Part shown: positions 1-11,058 of the stretch, piece after piece | Numbering within the stretch: the first letter of the stretch is position 1 | Layout: each line of letters opens with the position of its first letter | DNA from: Nannocystis exedens | GTDB lineage: Bacteria > Myxococcota_A > Polyangia > Nannocystales > Nannocystaceae | Assembly (NCBI RefSeq): GCF_002343915.1 | Contig: NZ_NETK01000001.1 | Coordinates: 5,656,001 to 5,720,000, forward strand | Direction: 5' to 3' | Length of the DNA: 64,000 bases | Notes under the pieces: model-generated | Databases searched by the model: none | Told to the model about the DNA's origin: nothing | Seen by the model: only the letters and a program-made list of their open reading frames with translations | Position numbers and translations under genes: made by a program

Positions 1-660
1 CATCAGGGCGACCACGCCGACGACCTTGTGGTCGGCGACGATGTTGCCGGTGAGGCGCAAGGACAGCGAGACCGGGCGGGCCAGGTGGCTGACGATCTCG
101 ATCGGCAGGAACAGCGGGAACAGCCAGGGGAAGCCGCCGATCTTCGGCCCGAGGAAGTGGGCGAAGTAGCCGAAGCCGTTCCGCACCACGCCGGCGACGT
201 TGTAGACGAGGAAGACGATCAGCGCGAAGACGAGGTTGGTCTTCAGCGTGTCGGTCGGCGGCAACATGCCGGGGATCAGGCCCTGGATGTTGCAGACGAA
301 GATGAACAGCGCCAGCGTGCCGGTCAGCGGGAGGAACCGCTTGGCGTCCTCCTCGCCCATGACGTCGACCGAGAGGTTGTAGACGGCGCCGACGAAGCCG
401 TCGACCATCGCGGCGAGGCCGAAGCTGCGCGGCGGGACCACGCCGCGCGTGCTGTCCTGCAAGCTGGCGCGGTAGCGCAGCGCGGCGATGATCAGGACCA
501 CGAACGCCAGGACGGCCCCGGCGACGTGGACCAGCGTGAAGTGCGTGGCGCCGAAGATCAGAAACGCCTTGTCACGGGCCAGATGCTCGGCGGCGCTGGA
601 CTCCAAGTGCGCCCAGAACTCGGGCATCAGGAGCGTGTACCAACTGTCGTGATCACCCAT
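1..660 (-). CDS. atpB: F0F1 ATP synthase subunit a (C-terminus outside window)
   Basis: The minus-strand frame is open from an ATG at 660 to the window edge, giving the first 220 residues; the C-terminus lies beyond base 1. Subunit a forms the two proton half-channels of membrane F0 against the c-ring. Several hydrophobic segments are visible, and near the end the hallmark SHLARPVSLSLRLTGN carries the essential arginine (in RLTGN, where most families have RLFGN). It begins 2 bp after the atpI stop codon, with an AtpZ-like gene upstream, the usual order at the head of an atp operon; the c and b subunit genes would be expected off the left edge. Confidence 0.95.
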   Translation of the reverse strand, partial: MGDHDSWYTLLMPEFWAHLESSAAEHLARDKAFLIFGATHFTLVHVAGAVLAFVVLIIAALRYRASLQDSTRGVVPPRSFGLAAMVDGFVGAVYNLSVDVMGEEDAKRFLPLTGTLALFIFVCNIQGLIPGMLPPTDTLKTNLVFALIVFLVYNVAGVVRNGFGYFAHFLGPKIGGFPWLFPLFLPIEIVSHLARPVSLSLRLTGNIVADHKVVGVVALM

Positions 661-662
661 GT

Positions 663-1079
663 TCAGGCGTCCGGTTCGGGATCGTCGCGGGAGAGGTCGG
701 CGCGGCTCTGGAGAGCCGCCAGGCAGAAGGCGGCGAGCGCCGCCAGGACCCCTGCTGCGAGCCCCTCAGGTCGGCCGGGCATGTACCAAAGGACGGCGAC
801 GGTCGCAAGAGCAGCGACCGGCCAGCGCACCAGTGCAAGCCCGGCTCCGCCGCCCCCGCCGGCCCCGCGCTGCGGGTCGGCCTGGACCTCGGCCACCAGA
901 CGCACCACGGCCCGCGCGAGCGAGGCGAGGTTGACGAAGCCGATCAAAGCCCCCGCGACCACGCTCCACGCCTGCTCCGCGCCCGCCAGCGCGGCCGCCG
1001 AACCGGCCGCGATCGCGGTGAGCGTGAGCGTCCACAAATACACGCGACGCCGTACGAGATCCCAGGTGTCGGCGCGCAC
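663..1079 (-). CDS. atpI: ATP synthase subunit I (AtpI family) membrane protein
   Basis: A 138-residue protein with about four predicted membrane segments and a Gly-rich loop in the middle. AtpI proteins assist c-ring assembly of the ATP synthase and are encoded just before atpB, as here. The start is a GTG at 1079, 2 bp after the preceding AtpZ-like gene stops; the stop TGA (663-665) is 2 bp from the atpB start. Sequence conservation in this family is low, so the call rests on size, topology and position. Confidence 0.75.
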   Translation of the reverse strand: MRADTWDLVRRRVYLWTLTLTAIAAGSAAALAGAEQAWSVVAGALIGFVNLASLARAVVRLVAEVQADPQRGAGGGGGAGLALVRWPVAALATVAVLWYMPGRPEGLAAGVLAALAAFCLAALQSRADLSRDDPEPDA

Positions 1080-1081
1080 GA

Positions 1082-1390
1082 CTACCGGACCTCGGGATCG
1101 TCATTCGACTCGTGACTTTGCCCCGCGGCCCGCTCCTCGGCCTCGATGCGGGCGCTGAACTTGCGGGCCGTGCGGACGACCGCCAGCCCCGCGGCGCCGA
1201 TGCCGACGCCCAGGCCGATGTACGAGGTCCACGGGGCCCAGTGCGTGACGTGGCGCTCGAGGTACATGCCGCCGAACGCCCCGATGGCGATCGCCACCGC
1301 CATCTCGATGCCGACCGAGCCGGCCTCGGCGAGCTGAAACCACCCCGCCTGCTTGAGCAGCGGCTCTCTCTTGCGGCGGCGCTCGGTCAT
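1082..1390 (-). CDS. AtpZ/AtpI-type small membrane protein of the atp operon
   Basis: A 102-residue protein with a basic N-terminus (MTERRRKREPLLKQ), two hydrophobic segments (about 27-45 and 54-72) and a charged C-terminal tail. This matches the AtpZ/'putative F0F1-ATPase subunit' family, small proteins encoded ahead of atpI and linked to Mg2+/Ca2+ uptake or synthase assembly. It starts 15 bp after the hemL stop codon and is tightly packed with atpI, so it is probably cotranscribed with hemL and the atp genes. Confidence 0.7.
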   Translation of the reverse strand: MTERRRKREPLLKQAGWFQLAEAGSVGIEMAVAIAIGAFGGMYLERHVTHWAPWTSYIGLGVGIGAAGLAVVRTARKFSARIEAEERAAGQSHESNDDPEVR

Positions 1391-1405
1391 GGCAGATCCC
1401 TCCCG

Positions 1406-2755
1406 CTAGCCGTAGCGACGGGCGACCGCGGCGAAGGCGGCCTCGGCGGCCGAGAGGGTGTGGTCGATGGCCGCGGCGTCGTGGGCGAGCGAGACAAAGC
1501 TGGCCTCGAATTGCGACGGCGCCAGGTAGACGCCGCAGGTCAGCATCTCGCGGTGGAATTCGGCGAACGCGCCGAGGTCGCTGGCCTTGGCGTCGTCGTA
1601 GTCGTGGACCTCCCCGGCGCGGAAGAAGCCGGTGAACATCGCCCCGACCCGGTTCATCACCACCGGGACGCCGGCCTTGGCGGCGCGGGCCGACAGGCCG
1701 GCGGCCAGGGCGGCGGAGGTCGCCTCGAGGGCGGCGTACGGGTCGTCGCGGGCGAGGATCTGCAGGGTCGCCAGGCCCGCGGCGACCGCGACCGGGTTCC
1801 CGCTGAGGGTGCCGGCCTGGTAGACCGGGCCCAGCGGGGCGACGTGCTGCATGATGTCGCGCCGGCCGCCGTAGGCGCCGACCGGCATGCCGCCGCCGAC
1901 GATCTTGCCGAGGCAGACGAGGTCGGGGATGACGCCGTAGCGCTGCCCGGCGCCGCCGAGGGCGACGCGGAAGCCGGTCATGACCTCGTCGAACACCAGG
2001 ACCACGCCCTCGCGGGTGCAGAGGTCGCGCAGCTCCTGCAGGTAGCCCGGCCGCGGGGGCACGCAGCCCATGTTGCCGGGGACCGGCTCGACGATGACGG
2101 CGGCGACCTGGCCGCGGTGCTGCTCGAGCACCTGCTCGACCGCGGCGGCGCTGTTGAACGGGACGGTGAGGGTGTCGGCGACGGTGGCCGCGGGCACGCC
2201 CTCAGAGCCGGGGATCCCGAGGGTGGCGGCGCCCGAGCCGGCGGCGACCAGCAGGAAGTCGGCGTGGCCGTGGTAGCCGCCGTCGACCTTGACGATCTTG
2301 CTGCGGCCGGTGAAGCCGCGGGCCAGGCGCAGCGCGCTCATGGTCGCCTCGGTGCCGGACGAGACCAGGCGGACCATGCCGCCCTTGAGCGCCGGGACCA
2401 GCCGGCACAGCAGCTCGGCGAACTCGACCTCGCCGGCCGTACATGCCCCGAAGGACAGGCCGTCACGGGCGGCGCGGCAGACCGCGTCGACCACCTCGGG
2501 GTGGGCGTGGCCGAGGATCGCCGGGCCCCAGGTGCCGACGTAGTCGACCAGGGTGACGCCGTCCTCCGTCAGCAGGTAGGGCCCGCGGGCGGCGCGGATG
2601 AACGGCGGGTCGCCGCCGACCGCCTTGAACGCGCGCACCGGGCTGTTGACGCCGCCGGGGATGACGAACTGGGCGGCGTTGAAGAGCGCGCGGCTGTTGG
2701 CGCCGGCCCGGCCGTCGCCGGGGATCTGGGTCCAGAACTCGGGCGTGGTGCTCAT
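1406..2755 (-). CDS. hemL: glutamate-1-semialdehyde 2,1-aminomutase
   Basis: A 449-residue PLP enzyme converting glutamate-1-semialdehyde to 5-aminolevulinate, the last step of C5 tetrapyrrole synthesis. It aligns along its length with E. coli HemL: SGTEATMSALRLARGFTGR, DEVMTGFRVAL, and the PLP lysine in CLGKIVGGGMPVGA (K284). The family motif SFGAPT reads SFGACT here, with Cys105 in place of Pro, and that codon lies inside a copy of the dispersed palindrome (2441-2460). The gene sits 27 bp after the gyrA stop codon; the bases before the ATG are repeat-like too. Probably one operon with gyrA and the atp genes. Confidence 0.96.
   Translation of the reverse strand: MSTTPEFWTQIPGDGRAGANSRALFNAAQFVIPGGVNSPVRAFKAVGGDPPFIRAARGPYLLTEDGVTLVDYVGTWGPAILGHAHPEVVDAVCRAARDGLSFGACTAGEVEFAELLCRLVPALKGGMVRLVSSGTEATMSALRLARGFTGRSKIVKVDGGYHGHADFLLVAAGSGAATLGIPGSEGVPAATVADTLTVPFNSAAAVEQVLEQHRGQVAAVIVEPVPGNMGCVPPRPGYLQELRDLCTREGVVLVFDEVMTGFRVALGGAGQRYGVIPDLVCLGKIVGGGMPVGAYGGRRDIMQHVAPLGPVYQAGTLSGNPVAVAAGLATLQILARDDPYAALEATSAALAAGLSARAAKAGVPVVMNRVGAMFTGFFRAGEVHDYDDAKASDLGAFAEFHREMLTCGVYLAPSQFEASFVSLAHDAAAIDHTLSAAEAAFAAVARRYG
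2441..2460. repeat. dispersed palindrome copy inside hemL
   Basis: ACATGCCC-CGAA-GGACAGGC: the family 8-4-8 geometry with one arm mismatch. Read on the minus strand it encodes LSFGACT and replaces the conserved proline codon of SFGAPT by TGT (Cys105). Confidence 0.75.
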
Positions 2756-2783
2756 CGCTGTCCTTCAGACCAGGTGCCTCGGA

Positions 2784-2802
2784 ACATGTCCGTAGGGGCA
2801 GG

Positions 2803-2803
<1 letters not shown>
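2784..2803. repeat. dispersed palindrome over the gyrA stop codon
   Basis: ACATGTCC-GTAG-GGGCAGGT, near-consensus 8-4-8 palindrome; its last base is part of the gyrA stop codon (2803-2805). It fills most of the 47-bp gap between gyrA and hemL and could fold in the intercistronic RNA. Confidence 0.75.
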
Positions 2804-5400
<2,597 letters not shown>

Positions 5401-5783
5401 ACGCCGTGAGGGGCGGGAGGATAGCGCGGGCGGTCCGACGCGGCTACGCGCTTTTGCCGGCCGCTGCAGGCCCCGGCGGCGCCCCCCGCGCCCCGGCGGT
5501 GCCCGGCCCTCCAGCGCCTTCGCAGGGGCCCGCAGCGGCGGTCCGCGAAGCCGTCGACGCAGATGCGCCGCCTCACGAAGCGCGCCAAGGCCCGCGGGCG
5601 GGAAATTCACGCGTAGTCACGGAGTTTTGCCGCCCGCGCGCCGGGTCCACGGGCCCCGCCGGGGGGATCGCCGGGCGGGAATGGGCGACCGGGGCCCCGC
5701 GGTTGTTCACGCGGCCGGGCGGCCCGATCCGGCTTGTAAGGCCCCGCGGCCTGCCCCAGCATCGAAAATGAGGAGGTACCGGA
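5401..5783. other. divergent intergenic region gyrA / host-attachment gene
   Basis: About 380 bp without a convincing gene; very GC-rich with several C-run/G-run inverted stretches. It must carry the gyrA promoter (minus) and the promoter of the 5784 gene (plus). A strong Shine-Dalgarno (aggagg, 5771-5776) precedes the latter. I see no clear -35/-10 pair. Confidence 0.5.
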
Positions 5784-6215
5784 ATGGAATCGACCTGGTT
5801 CGTCGTCGCGGATCGCAGTCAGGCCCTGCTCTTCGAGGTCCACGGTTCACGCATGAAGCCCACGCTGACCCCGATCGAGACGCTCGAGAGTCCGGAACGC
5901 CCGCGGTACGAGCGGCGCGGCGGCCAGAGCAGCGCGTCGGGCCGGCGCGACCTGGTCAGCGAGACCCGCGGCGCGGCCGAGGAGCAGGACTCGAAGTTCG
6001 TGCGCCAGATCGTCGAGCGGCTGACGCAGGCCCAGCACCAGCGCCAGTTCGGCCGCCTGGTCATCGCCGCCCCGGCCGACTTCGTCGGCCGCCTGCGCGA
6101 GGTCGCCAGGGGCTCGCTGCAGAAGTCCGTGGTCCGCGAGATCATCGGTGACTACACCAACGACTCGGTCCAGGCGCTGCAAGAGCGGGCGCGCCGCCAC
6201 GAGTGGCTGCACTGA
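5784..6215 (+). CDS. host attachment protein family (baeRF-like)
   Basis: A 143-residue soluble protein beginning WFVVADRSQALLFEV, followed by a charged linker with RDLVSETRGAAEEQDSKFVRQI and the core FGRLVIAAPADFVGRLR. This is the pattern of the Pfam 'protein required for attachment to host cells' family, related to archaeal/bacterial eRF1 domain folds; the molecular role is unknown. The ATG is 7 bp after an AGGAGG site. It is a single-gene unit: a strong intrinsic terminator follows 26 bp after the stop codon. Confidence 0.8.
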   Translation: MESTWFVVADRSQALLFEVHGSRMKPTLTPIETLESPERPRYERRGGQSSASGRRDLVSETRGAAEEQDSKFVRQIVERLTQAQHQRQFGRLVIAAPADFVGRLREVARGSLQKSVVREIIGDYTNDSVQALQERARRHEWLH

Positions 6216-6229
6216 GTCGGTCCTCTCAA

Positions 6230-6271
6230 ACATGTTAGAAAGGACAGGTCCTCGGGGACCTGTCCTTTTTT
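6230..6271. terminator. rho-independent terminator built from the dispersed palindrome
   Basis: A palindrome copy (6230-6249, ACATGTTA-GAAA-GGACAGGT) runs into a perfect 11-bp stem, AGGACAGGTCC (6241-6251) with GGACCTGTCCT (6256-6266), a TCGG tetraloop and six T's (6266-6271). It ends the plus-strand gene at 5784; the aldo/keto reductase converges from the other side. Confidence 0.9.
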
Positions 6272-6305
6272 GCGAGCGCGTCGCGAGCGGGCGGCGCGCC
6301 CGTCG

Positions 6306-7331
6306 CTACCAGCGGCCCTGGATGTTGCGGATCATCGAGTAGGGGTAGGGCAGCGGGCTGGCCGAGGCCTCGTCGAGGCCGCGCAGCTGCTCGGCCGACA
6401 GCTTGAGCTCGGCGGCCTTGAGGTTGTCGCGCAGCTGGTCCTCGGAGCGGGCGCCGAAGATGCACGAGGTGACGCCCGGCTTGTGCAGCAGCCACGCGAG
6501 CGCGACCTGCGACGGCGTGGCGCCGAGCTCGCCGGCGACGGCCTTCACCGCGGCGAGCGTGCGCCAGTTGCGGTCGGTGTCGAAGGCGGCGAACCGCTCC
6601 TTCCACTTCTCGAGGCGGGTCCCGGGCGGCGGCGGCGCGCCGCGCTCGATCTTGCCGGACAAAAACCCGCCGGCCAGCGGCGACCACGGCAAGATCCCGA
6701 GCCCGTGGCGTACGCAAGCCGGCACCAGCTCGAGCTCGAGGTCGCGGACGACCAGGCTGTACTGCGCCTGCAGGCTGACGAACCGCTCGAGGTGCTTCGC
6801 CTCGCTGGTGTAGATGCTCTCGACCAGGCGGTACGCGGCGTAGTTGCTGCAGCCGATGTAGAGCACCTTGCCGGCGCGGACCAGGTCGTCCAGCGCGCGC
6901 AGGGTCTCCTCCTCCGGCGTGTCGCTGTCCTGCATGTGGATCTGGTAGAGATCGATGCGGTCGGTCTGCAGCCGGCGCAGCGAGTCGTCGACGCAGCGGA
7001 CGATCCGCCGCCGCGAGGCGCCGGTGCCGTTGGCGCCCTTGCTCATGCGGAAGCGGAACTTGGTCGCCAGCACGACCTCGTCGCGGCGCTTCGTCTCGGC
7101 GAACCAATTGCCGATCACCCGCTCGCTGAGGCCGTCCTGGCCGTACACGTCGGCGGTGTCCCAGAAGTTGACACCTGCCTCGAGGGCCAGGTTCATGATG
7201 CGGAACGAGGTCGCCTCGTCGCACCCGACCTTGTGCATGAACGAGTTCTCGTCGGCCTCGCCGAACGTCATCGTGCCGAGGCACAGCGTCGATACCGACA
7301 GGCCGCTGCGCCCGAGATTGCGGTACTCCAT
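6306..7331 (-). CDS. aldo/keto reductase
   Basis: A 341-residue (alpha/beta)8-barrel NADPH-dependent oxidoreductase. N-terminal MEYRNLGRSGLSVSTLCLGTMTFG is typical of the YghZ/Kv-beta-like branch. The catalytic tetrad is visible: Asp58 and Tyr63 in WDTADVYG, Lys91 in LATKF and His132 in YQIHMQD. The coenzyme region LGILPWSPLAGGFLSGK is present. The ATG at 7331 is preceded by a good GGAGGA site. It stands alone, convergent with the host-attachment gene. The substrate cannot be read from the sequence. Confidence 0.93.
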   Translation of the reverse strand: MEYRNLGRSGLSVSTLCLGTMTFGEADENSFMHKVGCDEATSFRIMNLALEAGVNFWDTADVYGQDGLSERVIGNWFAETKRRDEVVLATKFRFRMSKGANGTGASRRRIVRCVDDSLRRLQTDRIDLYQIHMQDSDTPEEETLRALDDLVRAGKVLYIGCSNYAAYRLVESIYTSEAKHLERFVSLQAQYSLVVRDLELELVPACVRHGLGILPWSPLAGGFLSGKIERGAPPPPGTRLEKWKERFAAFDTDRNWRTLAAVKAVAGELGATPSQVALAWLLHKPGVTSCIFGARSEDQLRDNLKAAELKLSAEQLRGLDEASASPLPYPYSMIRNIQGRW

Positions 7332-8119
7332 GGGTTCCTCCCCCCGCGCGGTCGCGGGCGGGAGGACTCTACGAGCCGCCCGGGCCGGTCTGACGGGCGG
7401 GGCCAGCCCACATGGAGATCGGCCGGCGGACGGAGAGGCGGCAGCCTCTGCAGTGGAGGTGACAGCCCGAGGCGGACGGTGGTCCGGGCTTCAGGCCGGG
7501 CTGTCACGGTCCCACGAGCGGCCCCCAACGCAGGGCTCGCACGCGGAGACGGGACGGGATGTGAGGCCTGGCGGCGACAGGTGGCGGCCGCCAGGGCAGG
7601 AGAACAGCGGTCTAGGCGGTGTCACGACGGGCGCCGAGCTTGCCCGGCACGGCGGGAGTCGGCGCTTCTGCGCTGTCGTTGGCGGGCCAGGTATGGGCGA
7701 GCCCCAGAGCCAGGCGGGCACCAACCTGCGGAAAGGCGTACTGCACCTTGAGGCACAGGTAAACCCAGGGAACTTCGGTCTTCGCGGACATGGCGGCTCC
7801 AGGGGGGGCATGTCTCGAACAGCAAGAACCTTGCCAAGCCGGGGGGAGCGTCAATTTGCCGAGAACGGGCCGCTAGGACGCCCTCCGCGCCGACATAGCG
7901 GTGTTTATCCCACGTCGTATGCACAGGGCTGGAAGGCCACGTGACAGCGGTCAGCCTGGGGGGGCGCGTCCACGCCCCTCAGGGGCCTGACGAACGCGGT
8001 TCGAGCGCTGTCCCGATCGCGGACCCCGGGCCTTCCGTGAGGCCCGCCGACGACCTGGCCTTTGGGACAGGTTTCGGACGGTCGCCCGGACAGGCGTCCG
8101 ATTGTCCCCGCGGACAGGA
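7332..8119. other. intergenic region with inverted repeat and palindrome copies
   Basis: Mostly noncoding, except possibly the small gene at 7612-7791. It holds an 11-bp perfect inverted repeat (7459-7469 with 7497-7507, gtgacagcccg/cgggctgtcac) and two dispersed palindromes, 8053-8072 (ACCTGGCC-TTTG-GGACAGGT) and 8100-8119 (GATTGTCC-CCGC-GGACAGGA). The second abuts the stop codon of the EI24-like gene and can fold as its transcript end. Confidence 0.5.
7612..7791 (-). CDS. possible small hypothetical protein
   Basis: A 59-residue frame starting MSAKTEVPWVYLCLKVQ. The ATG has a GGAG site 5 bp upstream. Third-position GC is moderately high but lower than in neighbouring genes, and I recognise no family. 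It may be a real short gene or chance; low confidence. Confidence 0.35.
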   Translation of the reverse strand: MSAKTEVPWVYLCLKVQYAFPQVGARLALGLAHTWPANDSAEAPTPAVPGKLGARRDTA

Positions 8120-8875
8120 TCAGCGCGCTGCTCTCGCCTCGAGCTCGTCGGCGACGACCGTGGCGACCGCCGCCTGCGCGAGACCAAAGAGCAGAGGGCC
8201 CACGAACGGGAGCGCCATGACCGCGACCCACGGCAACCCGAAGCCGGCGAGGGTCGCGCGGTGCGCCCGCACGACGGTCCGCTGATGCGAGTAGTCGCTG
8301 CCGACCCGCTCGAAGTACGGGTCGAGCAGCTCCCAGGTGAAGGTCCGGGCGGCGTACCACAGCTGCAGCGGCGGCCCGAGCACCGGCCCGACGAACGGCA
8401 CCAGCGTGAGGGCGAACAGGGCCAGCGTGACGCCGAGGAAGTACAGGGCGCGGCGGATGCTGCCGAGAGTCGCCTTCACGAACCCGAGCTCCGCCGGCCG
8501 CTCCAGCCGGGCCGCCAGCGCCGGGTCGGTCGCCCGCAGGCCCGCCATGAACACGCCGTCGGCCAGGATCGGGAAGCCGATGCTGACGGTGAAGTAGGCC
8601 AGCATCGGCGCGGCGACCAGCGCCAGCAGGCCGCCGCCGATCCGCAGCGCCCATCTTCCGAGCCATGTCGTCCAGGACATGTCCCCATCGACAGGTACCA
8701 TCCACCACAACAGGCCGCCGAGCGCCGCCGTCAGCAGGACCGCGAGGACGACCAGGACCACCGCCAGGCGCGCGTAGGCGCGGCGGACCTCGGCGCTGGC
8801 GAGGGCGAGCTGCAGGCCGCGGACGGCCAGCTGGAAACCGCGCGGGACGCTCGAGGAGACGGCAGCAGGCGACAT
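8120..8875 (-). CDS. EI24/CysZ-like integral membrane protein
   Basis: A 251-residue protein with several long hydrophobic segments (about 36-58, 80-105, 140-165 and 205-235). Layout and motifs such as FPILADGVFMAG, PFVGPVLGPPLQLWY and the closing LPFVGPLLFGLAQA fit the EI24 family, which includes the sulfate transporter CysZ. No cysteine-biosynthesis gene is nearby, so sulfate transport is only a possibility. A dispersed palindrome lies in the coding region (8663-8696), read as PVDGDMS just after the first membrane segment. Confidence 0.8.
   Translation of the reverse strand: MSPAAVSSSVPRGFQLAVRGLQLALASAEVRRAYARLAVVLVVLAVLLTAALGGLLWWMVPVDGDMSWTTWLGRWALRIGGGLLALVAAPMLAYFTVSIGFPILADGVFMAGLRATDPALAARLERPAELGFVKATLGSIRRALYFLGVTLALFALTLVPFVGPVLGPPLQLWYAARTFTWELLDPYFERVGSDYSHQRTVVRAHRATLAGFGLPWVAVMALPFVGPLLFGLAQAAVATVVADELEARAAR
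8663..8696. repeat. double palindrome inside the EI24-like gene
   Basis: Two overlapping copies sharing one arm: 8663-8682 (ccatgtcg-tcca-ggacatgt) and 8677-8696 (ACATGTCC-CCAT-CGACAGGT). The coding frame is kept. Confidence 0.7.
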
Positions 8876-9584
8876 GGTTCGCGAGTAGCACGAATCTCCG
8901 ATCGGGGTCGCGCTTCGGGCGCAACAGCGCGAGGACGGGCCTTGCGGGCCCGGGCGGCCGATCGCGCCGGAGGTCGCGCCGAAACCGGCAGGCGAGCTCG
9001 CGCCGTCGGGCTCGCAACGGCTGCCTGACGGTCAGGATGCGCGCGAGAGCGGCGAGCCGATGGGTACGCGCGGCGCAGCGAGCGACGGTTCGCGCCGACG
9101 CGGCGGTCAGGGCGGGGCTTCGGGCGGTCGCGGCCGACCGCGCGGGCGAGGGGCGCCGATCTGCGCCGAGCGTGAGGCGAGCGGCGGCGGGTCGCTGCGG
9201 GAGACGGCGCGCAGGCGGGCCAGTCGCGAGGCCCAGGTCTCGCGGCGGGAACGCGTGCGCCGCGGCTCCGGCCGCGCGGGTGCGCCGAGCGAGAGCCGGC
9301 GAGTCGACACAAGCGTCGCGACGCTCGTGATTCGCGAGCCTGCGACGACGTCGACCCACGCCGGCTCCGCGTCCTCGGGTCCACGGTGTGTGGTCCCTCG
9401 GGCGGCCTTCGGCGAGCTTGCGGACGGGCGACCGGCGTCGCGGCGAGCCCCCAGTCGTGACGCTGCAGGCGACCCGCGAGCTTGCGCACGTGCGTCGACC
9501 ATCGAAGAAGGGTGTGCCCGCGCGGGGCCTTCCGGACGCGCGAGCGAGGGCCGCTCGTGTATATTGCCGCGGCCTGAGGGGACG
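8876..9584. other. intergenic, about 700 bp, no gene seen
   Basis: High-GC sequence rich in gcgag/cgcga words between two divergently transcribed genes. The long frames crossing it have poor codon structure and no recognisable protein. No palindrome copy was noticed here. It must hold the promoters of both flanking genes. Confidence 0.5.
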
Positions 9585-9590
9585 ATGGAC

Positions 9591-10835
9591 ATGAAGATGG
9601 TCAGCCGAATTGCGCATGGGACGGTGCTCGCGGCGGTGCTCGCCGGTGGTTGCAGCGACGACGGGGGCACGGGCGCGGGCACCCAGAACGTCGACACCAC
9701 GGCGCAGACGACCGACACGAGCGGGGCGACGCAGAGCCCGGGGCCGACCTCGAATCCGGACCCGACCGGCTCGAGCGACGGCACCCAGTCCGGCGGCCAG
9801 ACCACTACGACCAGCGAGCCCGACCCGACCGCGGGCCCGACGACCACGCCGCCGACTTCGACGACCTCGACGACCACGACCGCGACGGCGACCACCAGCC
9901 CCGACACGACGACGACGACGAACGCGACCGCGTCCTCCACCACCGGCGACGAGACCACCGGCGGCGTCAACAACGTGGTCCGCTTCGTGGTGCTCGGCGA
10001 CGTCGGCGAGGGCAACGAGGACCAGTATCAGGTCGCCGACGCGATCATCGCGGTGTGTGAGCAGCGCGGCTGCGACTGGGCGATGCTGACCGGCGACAAC
10101 TTCTATGACAGCGGCGTCGACGGCGTCGACGACCCGCAGTGGCAGGAGAAGTTCGAGCTGCCGTACATGGGCATCACGTTCCCGATCTACGCGGTGCTCG
10201 GCAACCACGACTACGGCGGCAACGGCATCGGCGTCGACTTCGACACCAGCAAGTCGGACTACCAGGTCGAGTACACGCAGCACAGCGAGCTGTGGCGCAT
10301 GCCCGACAAGTACTACTCGTGGAAGCAGGCCCACGCGGAGTTCTGGGGCCTCGACACCAACCAGGTGATGACCGACCCGTTCAACGGCAGCTCCGACGAC
10401 CAGCAGGCCTGGCTCGACCAAACCCTGGCCGCCAGCACCGCGACGTGGAAGATCGCCTTCGGCCACCACCCCTACCTGTCCAACGGCGAGCACGGCAACG
10501 CCGGCGACTACGAGGACCTCGAGGGCATCCCGCTGCCGTTCGTCGCCGGCGAGAACGTCAAGGAGTTCATGGAGGAGTCGGTCTGCGGCAAGATCGACGT
10601 CTATATCTGCGGCCACGACCACACGATGCAGTGGCTGCAGGCCCAGTGCGGCACCGAGTTCATCGTCGCCGGCGCGGGCAGCAAGGCCAACGGCCTGCCG
10701 GGCAACAACCCGCAGCACTTCCAGGTGCCCGAGATGGAAGGCTTCACCTGGGTCGAGCTCAACGACAACAGCTTCACCGGCGTCATCTTCGACAAGAACG
10801 GCAACGAGCTGTACTCGCGCACGTTCAGCAAGTGA
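9591..10835 (+). CDS. secreted metallophosphoesterase lipoprotein (purple acid phosphatase-like)
   Basis: A 414-residue calcineurin-like phosphoesterase. Signal peptide MKMVSRIAHGTVLAAVLAGGCSD with a lipobox Cys suggests outer-membrane or surface anchoring, followed by about 110 residues of Thr/Ser/Asp/Pro linker. The dinuclear-metal motifs occur in order: VVLGDVGEG, LTGDNFYDSG, VLGNHDYGGN, FGHHPYLSNGEHG and YICGHDHTMQW, as in tartrate-resistant acid phosphatases. The start at 9591 is preferred because GAGGGG lies 9 bp upstream; ATG 9585 is also possible. The gene stands alone. The substrate is unknown. Confidence 0.92.
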   Translation: MKMVSRIAHGTVLAAVLAGGCSDDGGTGAGTQNVDTTAQTTDTSGATQSPGPTSNPDPTGSSDGTQSGGQTTTTSEPDPTAGPTTTPPTSTTSTTTTATATTSPDTTTTTNATASSTTGDETTGGVNNVVRFVVLGDVGEGNEDQYQVADAIIAVCEQRGCDWAMLTGDNFYDSGVDGVDDPQWQEKFELPYMGITFPIYAVLGNHDYGGNGIGVDFDTSKSDYQVEYTQHSELWRMPDKYYSWKQAHAEFWGLDTNQVMTDPFNGSSDDQQAWLDQTLAASTATWKIAFGHHPYLSNGEHGNAGDYEDLEGIPLPFVAGENVKEFMEESVCGKIDVYICGHDHTMQWLQAQCGTEFIVAGAGSKANGLPGNNPQHFQVPEMEGFTWVELNDNSFTGVIFDKNGNELYSRTFSK

Positions 10836-11058
10836 GGGCAAGGGCGCCCGCCGACGCGCCCGTGCGGGGCGCGTCGCTCGCGAGCGGGGCCTGTCGTGCG
10901 GCGACGTGCGAGGCCGATCGCCCGACCGACGCGAGCTCGACAGCGACTGCCTGTCGTGCACGCGTGGACCGAGCGACCCGATCGGCCGCGACATACCTCG
11001 ACGCGAGCGCGGCGGGCCGTGAGGAGCGGTGGGGGTCGCTCCTCGCGGGCGGGACGGA

